From assembly GCF_003852235.1 (NCBI RefSeq), contig NZ_CP027732.1:2232001-2296000 (forward strand): a DNA stretch of 64,000 bases. The letters run 5' to 3'. This DNA is from Pseudomonas sp. R4-35-07. GTDB lineage: Bacteria; Pseudomonadota; Gammaproteobacteria; Pseudomonadales; Pseudomonadaceae. Below are positions 53,897 through 63,067 of this stretch, in pieces (within the stretch, counting starts at the first letter, position 1; every line of letters begins with the position of its first letter). Made by a program: the position numbers and the translations under genes. The notes beneath the pieces were generated by a model. The model made no database searches. It was not told the origin of the DNA and was given only the letters and a program-made list of their open reading frames with translations.

Positions 53897-56494
53897 ATGT
53901 TTTTGACGACTCATGCACCGCATTATGCCGGCCGTTTTTTTGCTGCCCGGCATTGGCTATTTGTTACGACGCTCGGCGCGGTTCTGCCCGACAACCTCGC
54001 ACAAGCCGAGGAAAGCAATGCTGCTCTCGCGTTGTTTAATCCGGCCTTTCTACAAGGCCAGGAAAGAAGTCTGGATATGTCGCGCTTCGAACGCGGGAAC
54101 GGGGCCATGCCAGGCTCATATCGCCTCGATGTCTACGTCAACCAGCAGTGGATGGGACGCCAGGACATTCGGGTGCGTGACGGCGGCGATGGGAAACCGT
54201 CGCGAATTTGCTTTACTCCCGCGCAGGTCTCCAGCCTGGGCATTGACCTCAAGCGCCTGCCTGAAAGCCACGCCCTTGAAAGCGATGACTGCGCGGATAT
54301 CGGCCTCTGGGTCCCTGATGCCCATATCGACATGGACCTGGGGGCATTGCGCCTGGACTTGAGCATTGCCCAGACTTACCTGAACCGCGCAGCACGAGGC
54401 TACGTTGATCCAGGTGACTGGGACCGGGGCGTGACTGCTGCGTTCGTTGACTACAACAGCAATGCCTTTCATAACGATTCACGCGGCTCCAACAGCACAG
54501 AGTTCTACACGGGTATCAATAGCGGTTTGAACCTGGGGGACTGGCGTCTGCGCCACAACGCAAGCTACAACCGCAGCAGTAGTGTTGGCGAATCCCGGAG
54601 TAAGTACAGCGCGCTGAGCACCTATGCACAGCGCGACCTGACCACGCTCAAATCACAAATTACCCTGGGGGATTACTACACGCCATCCGAGCTGTTCGAC
54701 AGCGTATCTTTCACCGGTGTGCAAGTGGCGTCCGATGATCGCATGCTGCCTGATTCCCAGCGTGGATTTGCGCCCTCCATCCGAGGCATGGCGCAAAGCA
54801 ACTCTCGAGTGACCGTGCGTCAAGCTGGCAACATACTTTACGAAACCAGCGTGGCGCCCGGCCCGTTTGTCATCGACGACCTCTACAGTACTGGCTATTC
54901 CGGTGACCTAGATGTCACGGTGACCGAGGCTGACGGCCGTATCCACAGCTTCATTGTGCCCTTTGCTTCGGTGGCACAATTGCTGCGCCCAGGGACCTCG
55001 CGCTACAGCGTCTCTGCCGGTCAATACCGTGATGACCGCTTGCGCAAAGTGCCAACATTCGTCCAGGCAACCTATCAGCGTGGCATTTCCAACCAGGCGA
55101 CGGCCTACACTGGCAGCGTCGTCGCCGACCAGTATCTGGCGGTACAGGGCGGTATGGCGTTGAGTACTTCGGTGGGAGCGTTCGCGTTCGATGTCACACA
55201 GTCCAACGCTTCTGGTCTGCAGTCAAGCGATGAGGGTACTGACCCACTCGATAGCACCGCTAGCGGAAGGAGTTATCGACTGAGCTACAGCAAGCTCGTC
55301 GATAGCACCAAGACTAACTTCGTCGTGGCAGCTTACCGTTTCTCCAGCGAGGGCTACCTGTCCTTTAGCGATTATGCCCGAGCGCAAGACCTGACTGGTC
55401 CGGCACCTAACCGCCAGCGCAGTCGGCTTCAAGTGAACATCAACCAGCCATTGCCTGGCGATGCCGGCAGCCTGTACCTGAGCGGGTCGTCGCAGAATCA
55501 CTGGAATAACGCCAAGAGCCGCGATACCAGCTTCCAGGCCGGGTATTCCAATAGCTATAGCTGGGGAAACCTGAGTCTTTCAGCCAGCCGTACCCAGGGT
55601 AGCAATAACAAGGACGATACCCAGTACATGCTGACGCTCTCGATGCCACTTGGCAGAGATCGCCATACCTCATACCTCACCAGCTCCACGACTTATTCGG
55701 GTAAAGGTGATGTGGGGACTCAGGTTGGGCTGTCTGGCTCTGTGGGGGAGCAGAGCGAACTTAGTTATGGGGTGTATGGCTCGCATGATCGTGCCTTCGG
55801 AGCCAGCAATAGCTCTACGGGGGCCAATGCCCAATACCGTATGGCCAAGACCAATCTATCGGGAAGTATTGGACAGGGGGAAGAGTACAAGCAAGTCGGT
55901 ATCGGCCTTTCCGGCAGCATCGTGGCCCATCCTGGCGGCGTGACCTTCAGTCAGTCCAAAGGTGAAACGCGTGTCATTGTGGAGGCCAGGGGGGCACAAG
56001 GCGCGAGTCTGCTCAACAGCAATGGAGGCGCAATCAGCAGCAGCGGGTATGGAGTGGTGAGCGGCCTGATACCTTATCGTCATAATGAAGTTGTCATCGA
56101 CCCGAAAGGTATGGCGGCGGACGTTGAGCTGGAAATGAGTTCGCAGAATATCGCACCGCGTCATGGCGCAATCGTGATGCTGAAATATCCAACCACTCAG
56201 GGGGCGCCGGTTCTGCTTAACCTGCGTGACGAGGCGGGTAATGCGTTGCCGACGGGGGCCGAAGTACTGGACGCTGAGGGCAATAGCCTGACCTTGGTTG
56301 GGCAAATGAGCCGAGCATTCATTCGTGCAGCGGAGCCGAAAGGTGAGCTGATAGTGCGTTGGGGAGACACGCTCGACGGTCAATGTCGCGTTTTGTACAC
56401 CCTGTCAGCTGCAGCACGCAAAGATAAAGTGGATTTCGAAAAAGTCGACGCGTTGTGCACTAAACAATCAAGCACTTCCGTGGCGCTTAGGTAA
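53897..56494 (+). CDS. Outer-membrane fimbrial usher (PapC/FimD family)
   Basis: This 865-aa usher has an N-terminal signal, then ALFNPAFLQGQERSLDMSRF and GAMPGSYRLDVYVNQQWMGR of the N-terminal chaperone-binding domain. A beta-barrel with the middle plug follows (QSNSRVTVRQAGNILYETSV, APGPFVIDDLYSTGYSGDLD), then the two C-terminal domains ending in a disulfide (Cys in QCRVLYT and ALCTK). AGGTAA before the ATG at 53897 fixes the start. It assembles the fimbria of the first locus. Confidence 0.93.
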   Translation: MFLTTHAPHYAGRFFAARHWLFVTTLGAVLPDNLAQAEESNAALALFNPAFLQGQERSLDMSRFERGNGAMPGSYRLDVYVNQQWMGRQDIRVRDGGDGKPSRICFTPAQVSSLGIDLKRLPESHALESDDCADIGLWVPDAHIDMDLGALRLDLSIAQTYLNRAARGYVDPGDWDRGVTAAFVDYNSNAFHNDSRGSNSTEFYTGINSGLNLGDWRLRHNASYNRSSSVGESRSKYSALSTYAQRDLTTLKSQITLGDYYTPSELFDSVSFTGVQVASDDRMLPDSQRGFAPSIRGMAQSNSRVTVRQAGNILYETSVAPGPFVIDDLYSTGYSGDLDVTVTEADGRIHSFIVPFASVAQLLRPGTSRYSVSAGQYRDDRLRKVPTFVQATYQRGISNQATAYTGSVVADQYLAVQGGMALSTSVGAFAFDVTQSNASGLQSSDEGTDPLDSTASGRSYRLSYSKLVDSTKTNFVVAAYRFSSEGYLSFSDYARAQDLTGPAPNRQRSRLQVNINQPLPGDAGSLYLSGSSQNHWNNAKSRDTSFQAGYSNSYSWGNLSLSASRTQGSNNKDDTQYMLTLSMPLGRDRHTSYLTSSTTYSGKGDVGTQVGLSGSVGEQSELSYGVYGSHDRAFGASNSSTGANAQYRMAKTNLSGSIGQGEEYKQVGIGLSGSIVAHPGGVTFSQSKGETRVIVEARGAQGASLLNSNGGAISSSGYGVVSGLIPYRHNEVVIDPKGMAADVELEMSSQNIAPRHGAIVMLKYPTTQGAPVLLNLRDEAGNALPTGAEVLDAEGNSLTLVGQMSRAFIRAAEPKGELIVRWGDTLDGQCRVLYTLSAAARKDKVDFEKVDALCTKQSSTSVALR

Positions 56495-56522
56495 TGGCTA
56501 CCGTTGAACTATAAGGTTAAAT

Positions 56523-57467
56523 ATGAGTCGCTGTCTGCTTGTTTTCTATTTCGTCAATTTCCAAGGCCGATGTCGGCATCCCGCTCACAGCGCAATTTTT
56601 GCACGGGATAAGGCGATTGGTTCTACCACTAACTGGAAAGAAAACACAAACTCTCAGCGCGTAGGGATGCTATGCCAGTACATGGGCGGGCGTAATGTCG
56701 GCATAGTGAATGGCACGCTTGTATCTGGATACTCAGATGCCTATCAGCCCAGTAATCCCGGTATAGGTATCCGTTTCAGAGCAACTACTTGGTATTCAGC
56801 TTCACAGCAAAGAGCGCTTCCATTTGATATTCCTGGGAATGGGCCCTCCGACTGCTAACCTTGCGTCACCATAATAAAAAATATGAGGGCTTCTGCACAG
56901 CTCGTCGTGGTGGGGCAGGTCTGTGCAGGCATTATTATGTCATTTCCAACCGCCCGCATCAGCTATTATGATTCTTAAGAGAGGGGGCCAATGAACGTGA
57001 AAATCAGCACGTTTCCAAGTATTATAGAAGCATCGTCCTGTAACGTAGATGGCGACATTATTGCCACAATGCCCAGGATTGAAATAAATCGACTCCCAAG
57101 CGTCGGAGCGGTCGCTGAAAGGACGCCTTTCACTATTGGAATGAATTGCGATTCTTCGATTGCTGTTCATATGGTCATCACTGATGCACTTAATCCGGGT
57201 AACATTGGGAATGTGCTGACGCTCAGTTCCGACTCGGAGGCAATGGGTGTGGGGTATCAGATTCTACGCGACAACAGCCCGATCAATTTCGGTCATGCCT
57301 CGTCTATTGCGGGCGCTTTAAATCAATTCAAGATTGTAAGTTCTACAGGTGGCACCGGGGGCCGGTTCCTGATTCCGTTTGATATCCAATATCAACGAAC
57401 GGCGTCTTCGAGGCCGAAAACAGGCACGGCCAATGCCGTTGCGGTGTTTACCATGTCTTATCAGTAG
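56523..57467 (+). pseudogene. Fimbrial adhesin, duplicate copy with two nonsense codons
   Basis: One continuous frame codes for a protein very similar to the adhesin at 57563 (VGSTTNWKASTGSQG-type block, NPGIGVRFRAT, NIGMNCD, GYQILRDNSPINFG, FTMSYQ). TAA codons interrupt it after SDC (56856-56858), where the intact copy has Lys (SCK), and again before ERGPMNVKIS, where the intact copy has VKRGVMDIKIS. The signal-peptide region is also diverged. A short peptide restarting at the ATG at 56991 could be made but would lack the binding domain. It is the dead partner of a tandem duplication. Confidence 0.88.
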
Positions 57468-57562
57468 TATTCAAATCGCACAATTAAGCGTCAGTACTGT
57501 GCGGTGAAAAGGAATGAATTGACTGAAGTTTCGCTCTAGCGAGGCAAAACCTAAAAGGTTGA

Positions 57563-58516
57563 ATGATGAATCTTTATATACTCCCGCTGGTATTTTTGGG
57601 GGCTTTCTCGTCTCTATCAATTGCCGCTGTAAATATTCCCCTCGATAGCGCTGTTTTCGCGCGCGATAGGGAAGTCGGCTCGACCACCAACTGGAAAGCC
57701 AGTACTGGTTCTCAGGGCGTATGGGCGAAGTGTTCATACGAGGTGCGCAGCATAGGAACGGTTAATGGCCCTCTTGTTCCAGGCTTTTCGGATGTTTATC
57801 AGACTAATAATCCTGGCATTGGCGTGCGTTTTCGGGCGACGTCGTGGGATGCAGTTTCAGTACAGCGTACTCTTCCGTTCGATGTTTCTGGTGTTGGAGC
57901 TAGCTGTAAACCCAATCAGGATGTATTAAAACACATGAAAGCGACTGCGCAACTCGTGATAGTCGGCCCCGTCAGCTCTGGAACGATAACTGCATTTCCG
58001 TCCGCCAATGTGACCTATATTGATAAGGTTAAGAGAGGCGTAATGGATATCAAGATTAGCACTGCTCCAACCATAAAGGCGTCGACCTGTGATGTTGATG
58101 GCAATATTGATGTCAAGATGCCAAACATTGGGCTAAATCGCCTTCTGGAAGTTGGATCGGTTGCCGGCAGAACGCCTTTTAATATTGGAATGAATTGCGA
58201 TCCTTCGATTTCTGTTCATATGGTTATGACCGACGCACAGAACCCGGGAAACACTAGCAATGTGCTGTCGCTCAGTCCCGGCTCGGATGCAACGGGTGTA
58301 GGGTATCAAATTTTACGCGACAACAGCCCAATCAATTTAGGTCCTGCCTCGTCTATCGCGGGCGCTTTAAATCAATTCAAGGTTTTAAGTTCCACAGGCA
58401 GCGCCGGAGGTAGGTATCTCATTCCGTTTTATATTCAATATCAACGCACAGCGTCTTCCAAACCGGGATCCGGTACGGCCAATGCAAATGCAGTGTTCAC
58501 GATGTCTTATCAGTAG
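57563..58516 (+). CDS. Fimbrial tip adhesin (two-domain)
   Basis: This 317-aa secreted protein has a signal peptide (LYILPLVFLGAFSSLSIAA). The N-terminal putative lectin domain is at about 25-145 (RDREVGSTTNWKASTGSQGV, NNPGIGVRFRATSWDAV, FDVSGVGASCK). The C-terminal pilin domain runs from about 165 (MDIKISTAPTIKASTCDVDG) to FTMSYQ. It is a tandem paralogue of the damaged copy directly upstream and the last gene of the first chaperone-usher locus. The ligand is unknown. Confidence 0.85.
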   Translation: MMNLYILPLVFLGAFSSLSIAAVNIPLDSAVFARDREVGSTTNWKASTGSQGVWAKCSYEVRSIGTVNGPLVPGFSDVYQTNNPGIGVRFRATSWDAVSVQRTLPFDVSGVGASCKPNQDVLKHMKATAQLVIVGPVSSGTITAFPSANVTYIDKVKRGVMDIKISTAPTIKASTCDVDGNIDVKMPNIGLNRLLEVGSVAGRTPFNIGMNCDPSISVHMVMTDAQNPGNTSNVLSLSPGSDATGVGYQILRDNSPINLGPASSIAGALNQFKVLSSTGSAGGRYLIPFYIQYQRTASSKPGSGTANANAVFTMSYQ

Positions 58517-58604
58517 CCTCCAGAGTGGTTAGTCCAGACCTCCTAGTCTATTGCGAAACCCCAGGTAAAAAATTAGCCAATTTCTAATCAATCGAGGCCG
58601 GCCT

Positions 58605-58674
58605 GAAATTTCCCAAGGTGCATGGGAAATTTCCAGGGTGATCGCAGGGCTTTCCAATAGGCTCGCACTCGTTC
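58605..58674 (+). promoter_or_regulatory. TTTC array upstream of the second fimbrial operon
   Basis: TTTC boxes lie at 58609, 58630 and 58651, again exactly 21 bp apart, with a weaker GTTC at 58671. The first two are in GAAATTTC palindromes (58605-58612, 58626-58633). Spacer bases also resemble the invF array (for example GGGAAATTTCC in both). The fimbrial subunit starts at 58762, about 90 bp beyond the last box. It points to shared control of fimbriae and T3SS. Confidence 0.6.
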
Positions 58675-58761
58675 GCGTGTAAAAATTTACATGCTGGCCG
58701 GCTGGATGCGGATAACGCTATTTGGTTGATATCAGTCTTATTGGATGCGAGGATCGAAGCT

Positions 58762-59346
58762 ATGAAATTTCTTTGGGGTGTATCTGCGTTAACTTGCGTT
58801 CTACTTGGTGGGGTGGGTGTGGCGCATGCAGCAAGTAGTGGAAAAATTGAATTCTCTGGCGAGCTGATTGCGGCAAGCTGTACGGTCGCACCGGGTGCTG
58901 GTTCGTCAGGTAGCAATGGCAATATTAACGTAGATCTTGGGAAGGTTTCACTCAGTGATGTTGGTGATCCCGGTGTGGGCGTCACTGCAGCTACTCATAT
59001 CAACTTGGACATTGATTGTTCATCGGGTGTGGGTGGCTTGAGTACAGTAAAAGTAAAGTTTGACCCGCTTTCTGGCTCTGGAATTGATAGTGCTGACGGT
59101 CGCCTGCTTAAACTGCAAAGTAGTGAAAAGGCGGCAAAAGGTGTCGCCATTGCAATTCTCAATGACAACAATCAAGTTCTAAACCTGAGTGCCAACGAAA
59201 CGATCGATGCAGCGCTGAAGGTTGACGAGGGGAAAGCTACCGCTAACCTGAGCATGCGCGCTGCTTATGCGCTTAATGGGGCATCAGATGATGTTAAAGC
59301 TGGTGTTGGGAATGCGACCCTGCCTTTTACCCTGACTTACGAATAA
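58762..59346 (+). CDS. Fimbrial major subunit, second locus
   Basis: This 194-aa type 1-like pilin has a signal peptide (KFLWGVSALTCVLLGGVGVA) and a mature start SSGKIEFSGELIAASCTVAP. A paired Cys (SCT, DCS) and the chaperone-binding C-terminus ATLPFTLTYE are present. I chose the ATG at 58762 because the signal peptide begins there and GAGG precedes it. It is the first gene of the second chaperone-usher operon and directly follows the TTTC array. Confidence 0.9.
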   Translation: MKFLWGVSALTCVLLGGVGVAHAASSGKIEFSGELIAASCTVAPGAGSSGSNGNINVDLGKVSLSDVGDPGVGVTAATHINLDIDCSSGVGGLSTVKVKFDPLSGSGIDSADGRLLKLQSSEKAAKGVAIAILNDNNQVLNLSANETIDAALKVDEGKATANLSMRAAYALNGASDDVKAGVGNATLPFTLTYE

Positions 59347-59402
59347 AAAATTGCGATGGGGAGGATGATCTCCCCATTTGTAGCTTCGTGGAGGCGAATC
59401 AG

Positions 59403-60158
59403 GTGTTTAATAAGGCGCTATTTAGTTTTTCATTATTTCTATTAACCTTCTTTGTCAATCATTCGCAGGCAGCCATCTCATTGGGTGCCACTCGAGTGAT
59501 TTTCGACGCTAAGCATCAAGAAGCTTCGTTGTCTGTGCTAAATCAAGGTGGTGAGGATGTACTGGTCCAGTCTTGGCTAGAGTCTGACTCAGCAGATTTT
59601 AACATTTCATCCTTTGCGGTCACTCCACCGTTATCCCGCCTATCGAAAGAGGGTCGTCAACAACTAAGGATACTTTACAGTGGAGAGGGAGTTCCATTGG
59701 ATCGAGAGTCAATTGCTTGGCTGAACGTACAGGAAATCCCACAAAAAGTTAATGGGGAAAGTGTTCTGCAGCTTGCGGTACGCCAGCGGATTAAAGTGTT
59801 TTTTCGACCGCCTGGGTTGCCGGGTAGTGCGGTAGAGGCACCGACTCAGCTTAAATGGACGTTAAATAAACGTTCTCAGACTGCCGTACTGAAGGTTGAG
59901 AACCCAAGTCGATTTCATGTGTCGTTGACTGGATTGAGTTTGAGAGGCGCTGGTTACAATGATTTTCTAATGGGGGAGGGGCGTATGGTCGCCCCTAGTG
60001 AGAATGTAGAAATACCAGTCAATCCAATGGCTTCGGCTGCCAGTCTCAAATTGAATTTCAACGTCATTAATGATTACGGCGGACAGAACTCATATACGGC
60101 TGATCTATATATAGATAAAGTCAGTTCCGCTACGCCGAATACATTGGCTGACAAATAA
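59403..60158 (+). CDS. Periplasmic fimbrial chaperone, second locus
   Basis: This 251-aa PapD-type chaperone has a signal peptide (LFSFSLFLLTFFVNHSQA), the first strand AISLGATRVIFDAKHQEASL, the signature DRESIAWLNVQEIPQ and the subunit-binding segment RQRIKVFFRPPGLPG. The GTG at 59403 is preferred because GGAGG lies eight bases upstream; a GTG at 59388 would have no ribosome site. It lies 56 bp after its subunit gene. Confidence 0.91.
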   Translation: MFNKALFSFSLFLLTFFVNHSQAAISLGATRVIFDAKHQEASLSVLNQGGEDVLVQSWLESDSADFNISSFAVTPPLSRLSKEGRQQLRILYSGEGVPLDRESIAWLNVQEIPQKVNGESVLQLAVRQRIKVFFRPPGLPGSAVEAPTQLKWTLNKRSQTAVLKVENPSRFHVSLTGLSLRGAGYNDFLMGEGRMVAPSENVEIPVNPMASAASLKLNFNVINDYGGQNSYTADLYIDKVSSATPNTLADK

Positions 60159-60212
60159 TTTTTATTCGCCAAGTTCTGTTGTACTGTCGAAAGGTTTGTT
60201 CTTGTGTTTTTT

Positions 60213-62783
60213 ATGAAAAAAATCAGTGCTGAAAATCGCTCGGGTCTGTCCGCGCGCGTGCAGGAAAGCACGGCGGCACCTCACGACTTGGCGGATAAAG
60301 GTTTTAGACTTCGTAAGCTCGCTCTTGCAGTTGCCTTAGCGTTACCGGGGGCGGCCTATGCTAATTCCACGGGGAGCGAAGCAAATATTCCAGAGTTCGA
60401 CCTTGCCTTTATTCAGGGCGGAGGCGAACAGCTTGACCTAGCCGAGTTTCTCAGGCAGGACAATGTTGCGCCTGGAACCTATCGTGTTGATATTTATGTG
60501 AACCGAGCTCTGACTGGGCGCAGAGATATTCGTTTTGATATCATTGATAAGTCAGGTAGGACTAAACCCTGTTTGACTCTGGAAGTGCTCGAAAAACTTG
60601 GCGTGGATGTGGAAAAGCTTAAGCGTAATGGTGTGATTGACACGGGCCTGCCGGACCGCTGTTATGACGCGAGTGAGTTAATCGACAAAGCCAGCGTTGA
60701 ATACGATGCTGCTCGACTTCAACTGCATATTGGCATACCTCAAGCGGCTATGCTGCGAAGTGCCAGGGGCTATGTTGATCCTGCCCTTTGGGACTATGGT
60801 GTCAATGCTGGCTTCGTAAACTATCAATTCAGTGGACGTCGCAGTGAAAACTCAGGTAGCACGAGTGACTATTACAGTTTGGGATTGCGTAATGGCTTAA
60901 ATATCGGTCAGTGGCGTCTGCGTAACGAGTCATCTTTGTCGGATGGCAGTGGAAATAAACGGCGCTTTACCAGCAACCGTATTTTTGCCGAGCGCGACAT
61001 CACGTCGTTGAAAAGCCAATTGACACTGGGGGAAACTTACACCAGCTCTCAAACATTTGACAGTGTGCGTTTTCTCGGCATCCAACTGAGTTCAGACGAA
61101 GCCATGCTTCCCGATAGCCAACGGGGCTATGCGCCCGTTATCCACGGGACTGCGCAAACCAACGCGACCGTTGAAGTGAGCCAGAATGGTTACTTGCTAT
61201 ATAGCACTACGGTTTCCCCCGGGCCATTCGAAATTAGTGATATCTATCCCAGCGGATCAAATGGAGATCTTGAAATCACCGTGATCGAGGCGGATGGGAG
61301 TCGCAGTAGTTTCACCCAGGTTTACGCATCTCTACCACAGATGGTACGACGCGGAATGCTGCGCTATAACGCTGCCGCTGGCGAGTATGCGAGTAACAAT
61401 CCTGATGACGCAGCGCCTTCACTGGCGACCTTAGGGTTTGCCTACGGCCTGACCAACGCCACAACCCTTGTGGGGGGCGTGCAGTGGGCTGAGGACTACA
61501 GGGCAACGAATGTTGGCGTCACACAGAACACGCCTCTTGGCGCCTTCGCGATAGATGTCACCCAATCAAATAGTGAAACCCGACAGCAGCGAAACCGAGG
61601 GCAAAGCCTCAGGTTGAACTATGCGAAAACACTCGCCGCTACCAATACGACTTTTACCCTAGCTACTTACCGTTATTCGACTGAAGACTATCGGACATTG
61701 GGCGACCATGTCACCGACCTGCGATTCATGGACGGTAACCACAGAGGGCGTGCGAAAAACCGTTTTGATATAACGATAAATCAGAGTTTGGGCTCGAGGG
61801 GAGGATCGTTTTATCTGAATGGCACTGAACAGCGTTACTGGAATTTACCCGGCAGTTCTCAGCAACTTCGCGTCGGCTATAGCAATAACTGGGGCTCGAT
61901 CAATTATAATATTGACACCTCCTTTAGCCGTAACGATGCCTCTAATTATAAAAATGATAAAAAGCAGGTTGCTCTGTCGATCTCTATGCCTTTGGGAAGT
62001 TCACAGCGATCGTCGCGTGTCAGCTCCAATCTGAATTATGACAATCAAGGGCGTCATTCAACACAGATGGGGCTTAATGGCAATCTTCCGGGGCAAGATG
62101 ATGCTTATTACAACCTCCAGGCAGGGCATGACAGCAGCGGGGGGGGCTCAGGGTCCGCAAGCCTGAGTGCGGTCACCTCAGTGGCTCGGGTGAATGCTGG
62201 TTACAGTCAAGGTCGTGATTATCAGACTTTTAGTGCTGGCGCTTCCGGTTCGGTAGTAGCGCATGCCGGAGGAATTAATCTAGGTCAACCCGTGGGCGAC
62301 ACATTTACCCTTGCAGAGGTGTCTGGGGTATCTAATGCAAAATTTTCCAGCCACGCCGGGGTTATCACCGGAAGGAACGGCTACGCGGTAGTACCCAGCG
62401 CTCAGATATATCGGACCAACTGGCTTACTCTGGATGCCCGTGACCTCGGGGCGGATACTGAGCTGCTGACCACCGCCCAACAACTGGTTCCCCGTCGCGG
62501 TTCCATAACACTAGCTAGCTTCGCGGCGGAAAGTGGGCGCCGAGTACAATTTGAGTTTCGAAGCGTAGACGGTAGCCCTATACCCTTTGGGGCTAGTGTT
62601 CAGGATGAAAATGGCAAAGTGCTAGGCGTTCTAGATCCAAAAGGTATGGCGCTTGCCTTAGTTGACCAGGAAGAATCGACTCTGATTGTAAAATGGAAAA
62701 GCGATAGTTGCCAGGCACATTATATTCTAGCACCACGAAAGCTCGATACAAGATTTGATAAAGTTCAGTTAGCATGCAAATGA
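60213..62783 (+). CDS. Outer-membrane fimbrial usher, second locus
   Basis: This 856-aa usher is homologous to the one at 53897 but well diverged. N-terminal block FDLAFIQGGGEQLDLAEFLR and GTYRVDIYVNRALTGRRDIR is followed by the plug/barrel region (QTNATVEVSQNGYLLYSTTV, SPGPFEISDIYPSGSNGDLE) and C-terminal domains ending in the DSCQAHY and QLACK cysteines. An unusually long N-terminal region (about 50 residues) precedes AAYANS, the probable signal-peptidase site. No adhesin gene follows in this operon, so it may share the adhesin of the first locus. Confidence 0.92.
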   Translation: MKKISAENRSGLSARVQESTAAPHDLADKGFRLRKLALAVALALPGAAYANSTGSEANIPEFDLAFIQGGGEQLDLAEFLRQDNVAPGTYRVDIYVNRALTGRRDIRFDIIDKSGRTKPCLTLEVLEKLGVDVEKLKRNGVIDTGLPDRCYDASELIDKASVEYDAARLQLHIGIPQAAMLRSARGYVDPALWDYGVNAGFVNYQFSGRRSENSGSTSDYYSLGLRNGLNIGQWRLRNESSLSDGSGNKRRFTSNRIFAERDITSLKSQLTLGETYTSSQTFDSVRFLGIQLSSDEAMLPDSQRGYAPVIHGTAQTNATVEVSQNGYLLYSTTVSPGPFEISDIYPSGSNGDLEITVIEADGSRSSFTQVYASLPQMVRRGMLRYNAAAGEYASNNPDDAAPSLATLGFAYGLTNATTLVGGVQWAEDYRATNVGVTQNTPLGAFAIDVTQSNSETRQQRNRGQSLRLNYAKTLAATNTTFTLATYRYSTEDYRTLGDHVTDLRFMDGNHRGRAKNRFDITINQSLGSRGGSFYLNGTEQRYWNLPGSSQQLRVGYSNNWGSINYNIDTSFSRNDASNYKNDKKQVALSISMPLGSSQRSSRVSSNLNYDNQGRHSTQMGLNGNLPGQDDAYYNLQAGHDSSGGGSGSASLSAVTSVARVNAGYSQGRDYQTFSAGASGSVVAHAGGINLGQPVGDTFTLAEVSGVSNAKFSSHAGVITGRNGYAVVPSAQIYRTNWLTLDARDLGADTELLTTAQQLVPRRGSITLASFAAESGRRVQFEFRSVDGSPIPFGASVQDENGKVLGVLDPKGMALALVDQEESTLIVKWKSDSCQAHYILAPRKLDTRFDKVQLACK

Positions 62784-62876
62784 GGGGAGTAAATTTAGGC
62801 GTTATTGCCAGTCTCTATTTTTGTTGAAGGTGTTAATCAGTCATCTCGACAGATATTAAATGTTTAGGGGGTTAAT

Positions 62877-62963
62877 ATGGGAAGCGAAATTATCGGTTGC
62901 TTAATTTGTGGTGCTATTATTTTGATCGGAGTGCTTATGCACTTCGCAAAGTGGAAGGTATAA
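62877..62963 (+). CDS. 28-aa single-pass membrane peptide
   Basis: A 28-codon frame, MGSEIIGCLICGAIILIGVL followed by MHFAKWKV, consists of one hydrophobic helix and a basic C-terminus. AGGGGG lies six bases before the ATG, a very strong ribosome site. It falls between the usher gene (94 bp upstream) and the CDF transporter gene (104 bp downstream). I do not recognise it. Small proteins of this kind often regulate a membrane transporter or kinase. Confidence 0.55.
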   Translation: MGSEIIGCLICGAIILIGVLMHFAKWKV

Positions 62964-63067
62964 GGCACGCCGCTTTATCAGCTCATCTGTCAGGTCGCAG
63001 CTAGTTATCAGACTATTGAGCGGTAATCGCAGTCAGCAGTTAATTGGTATTTTACAGAGAGAGTTAC

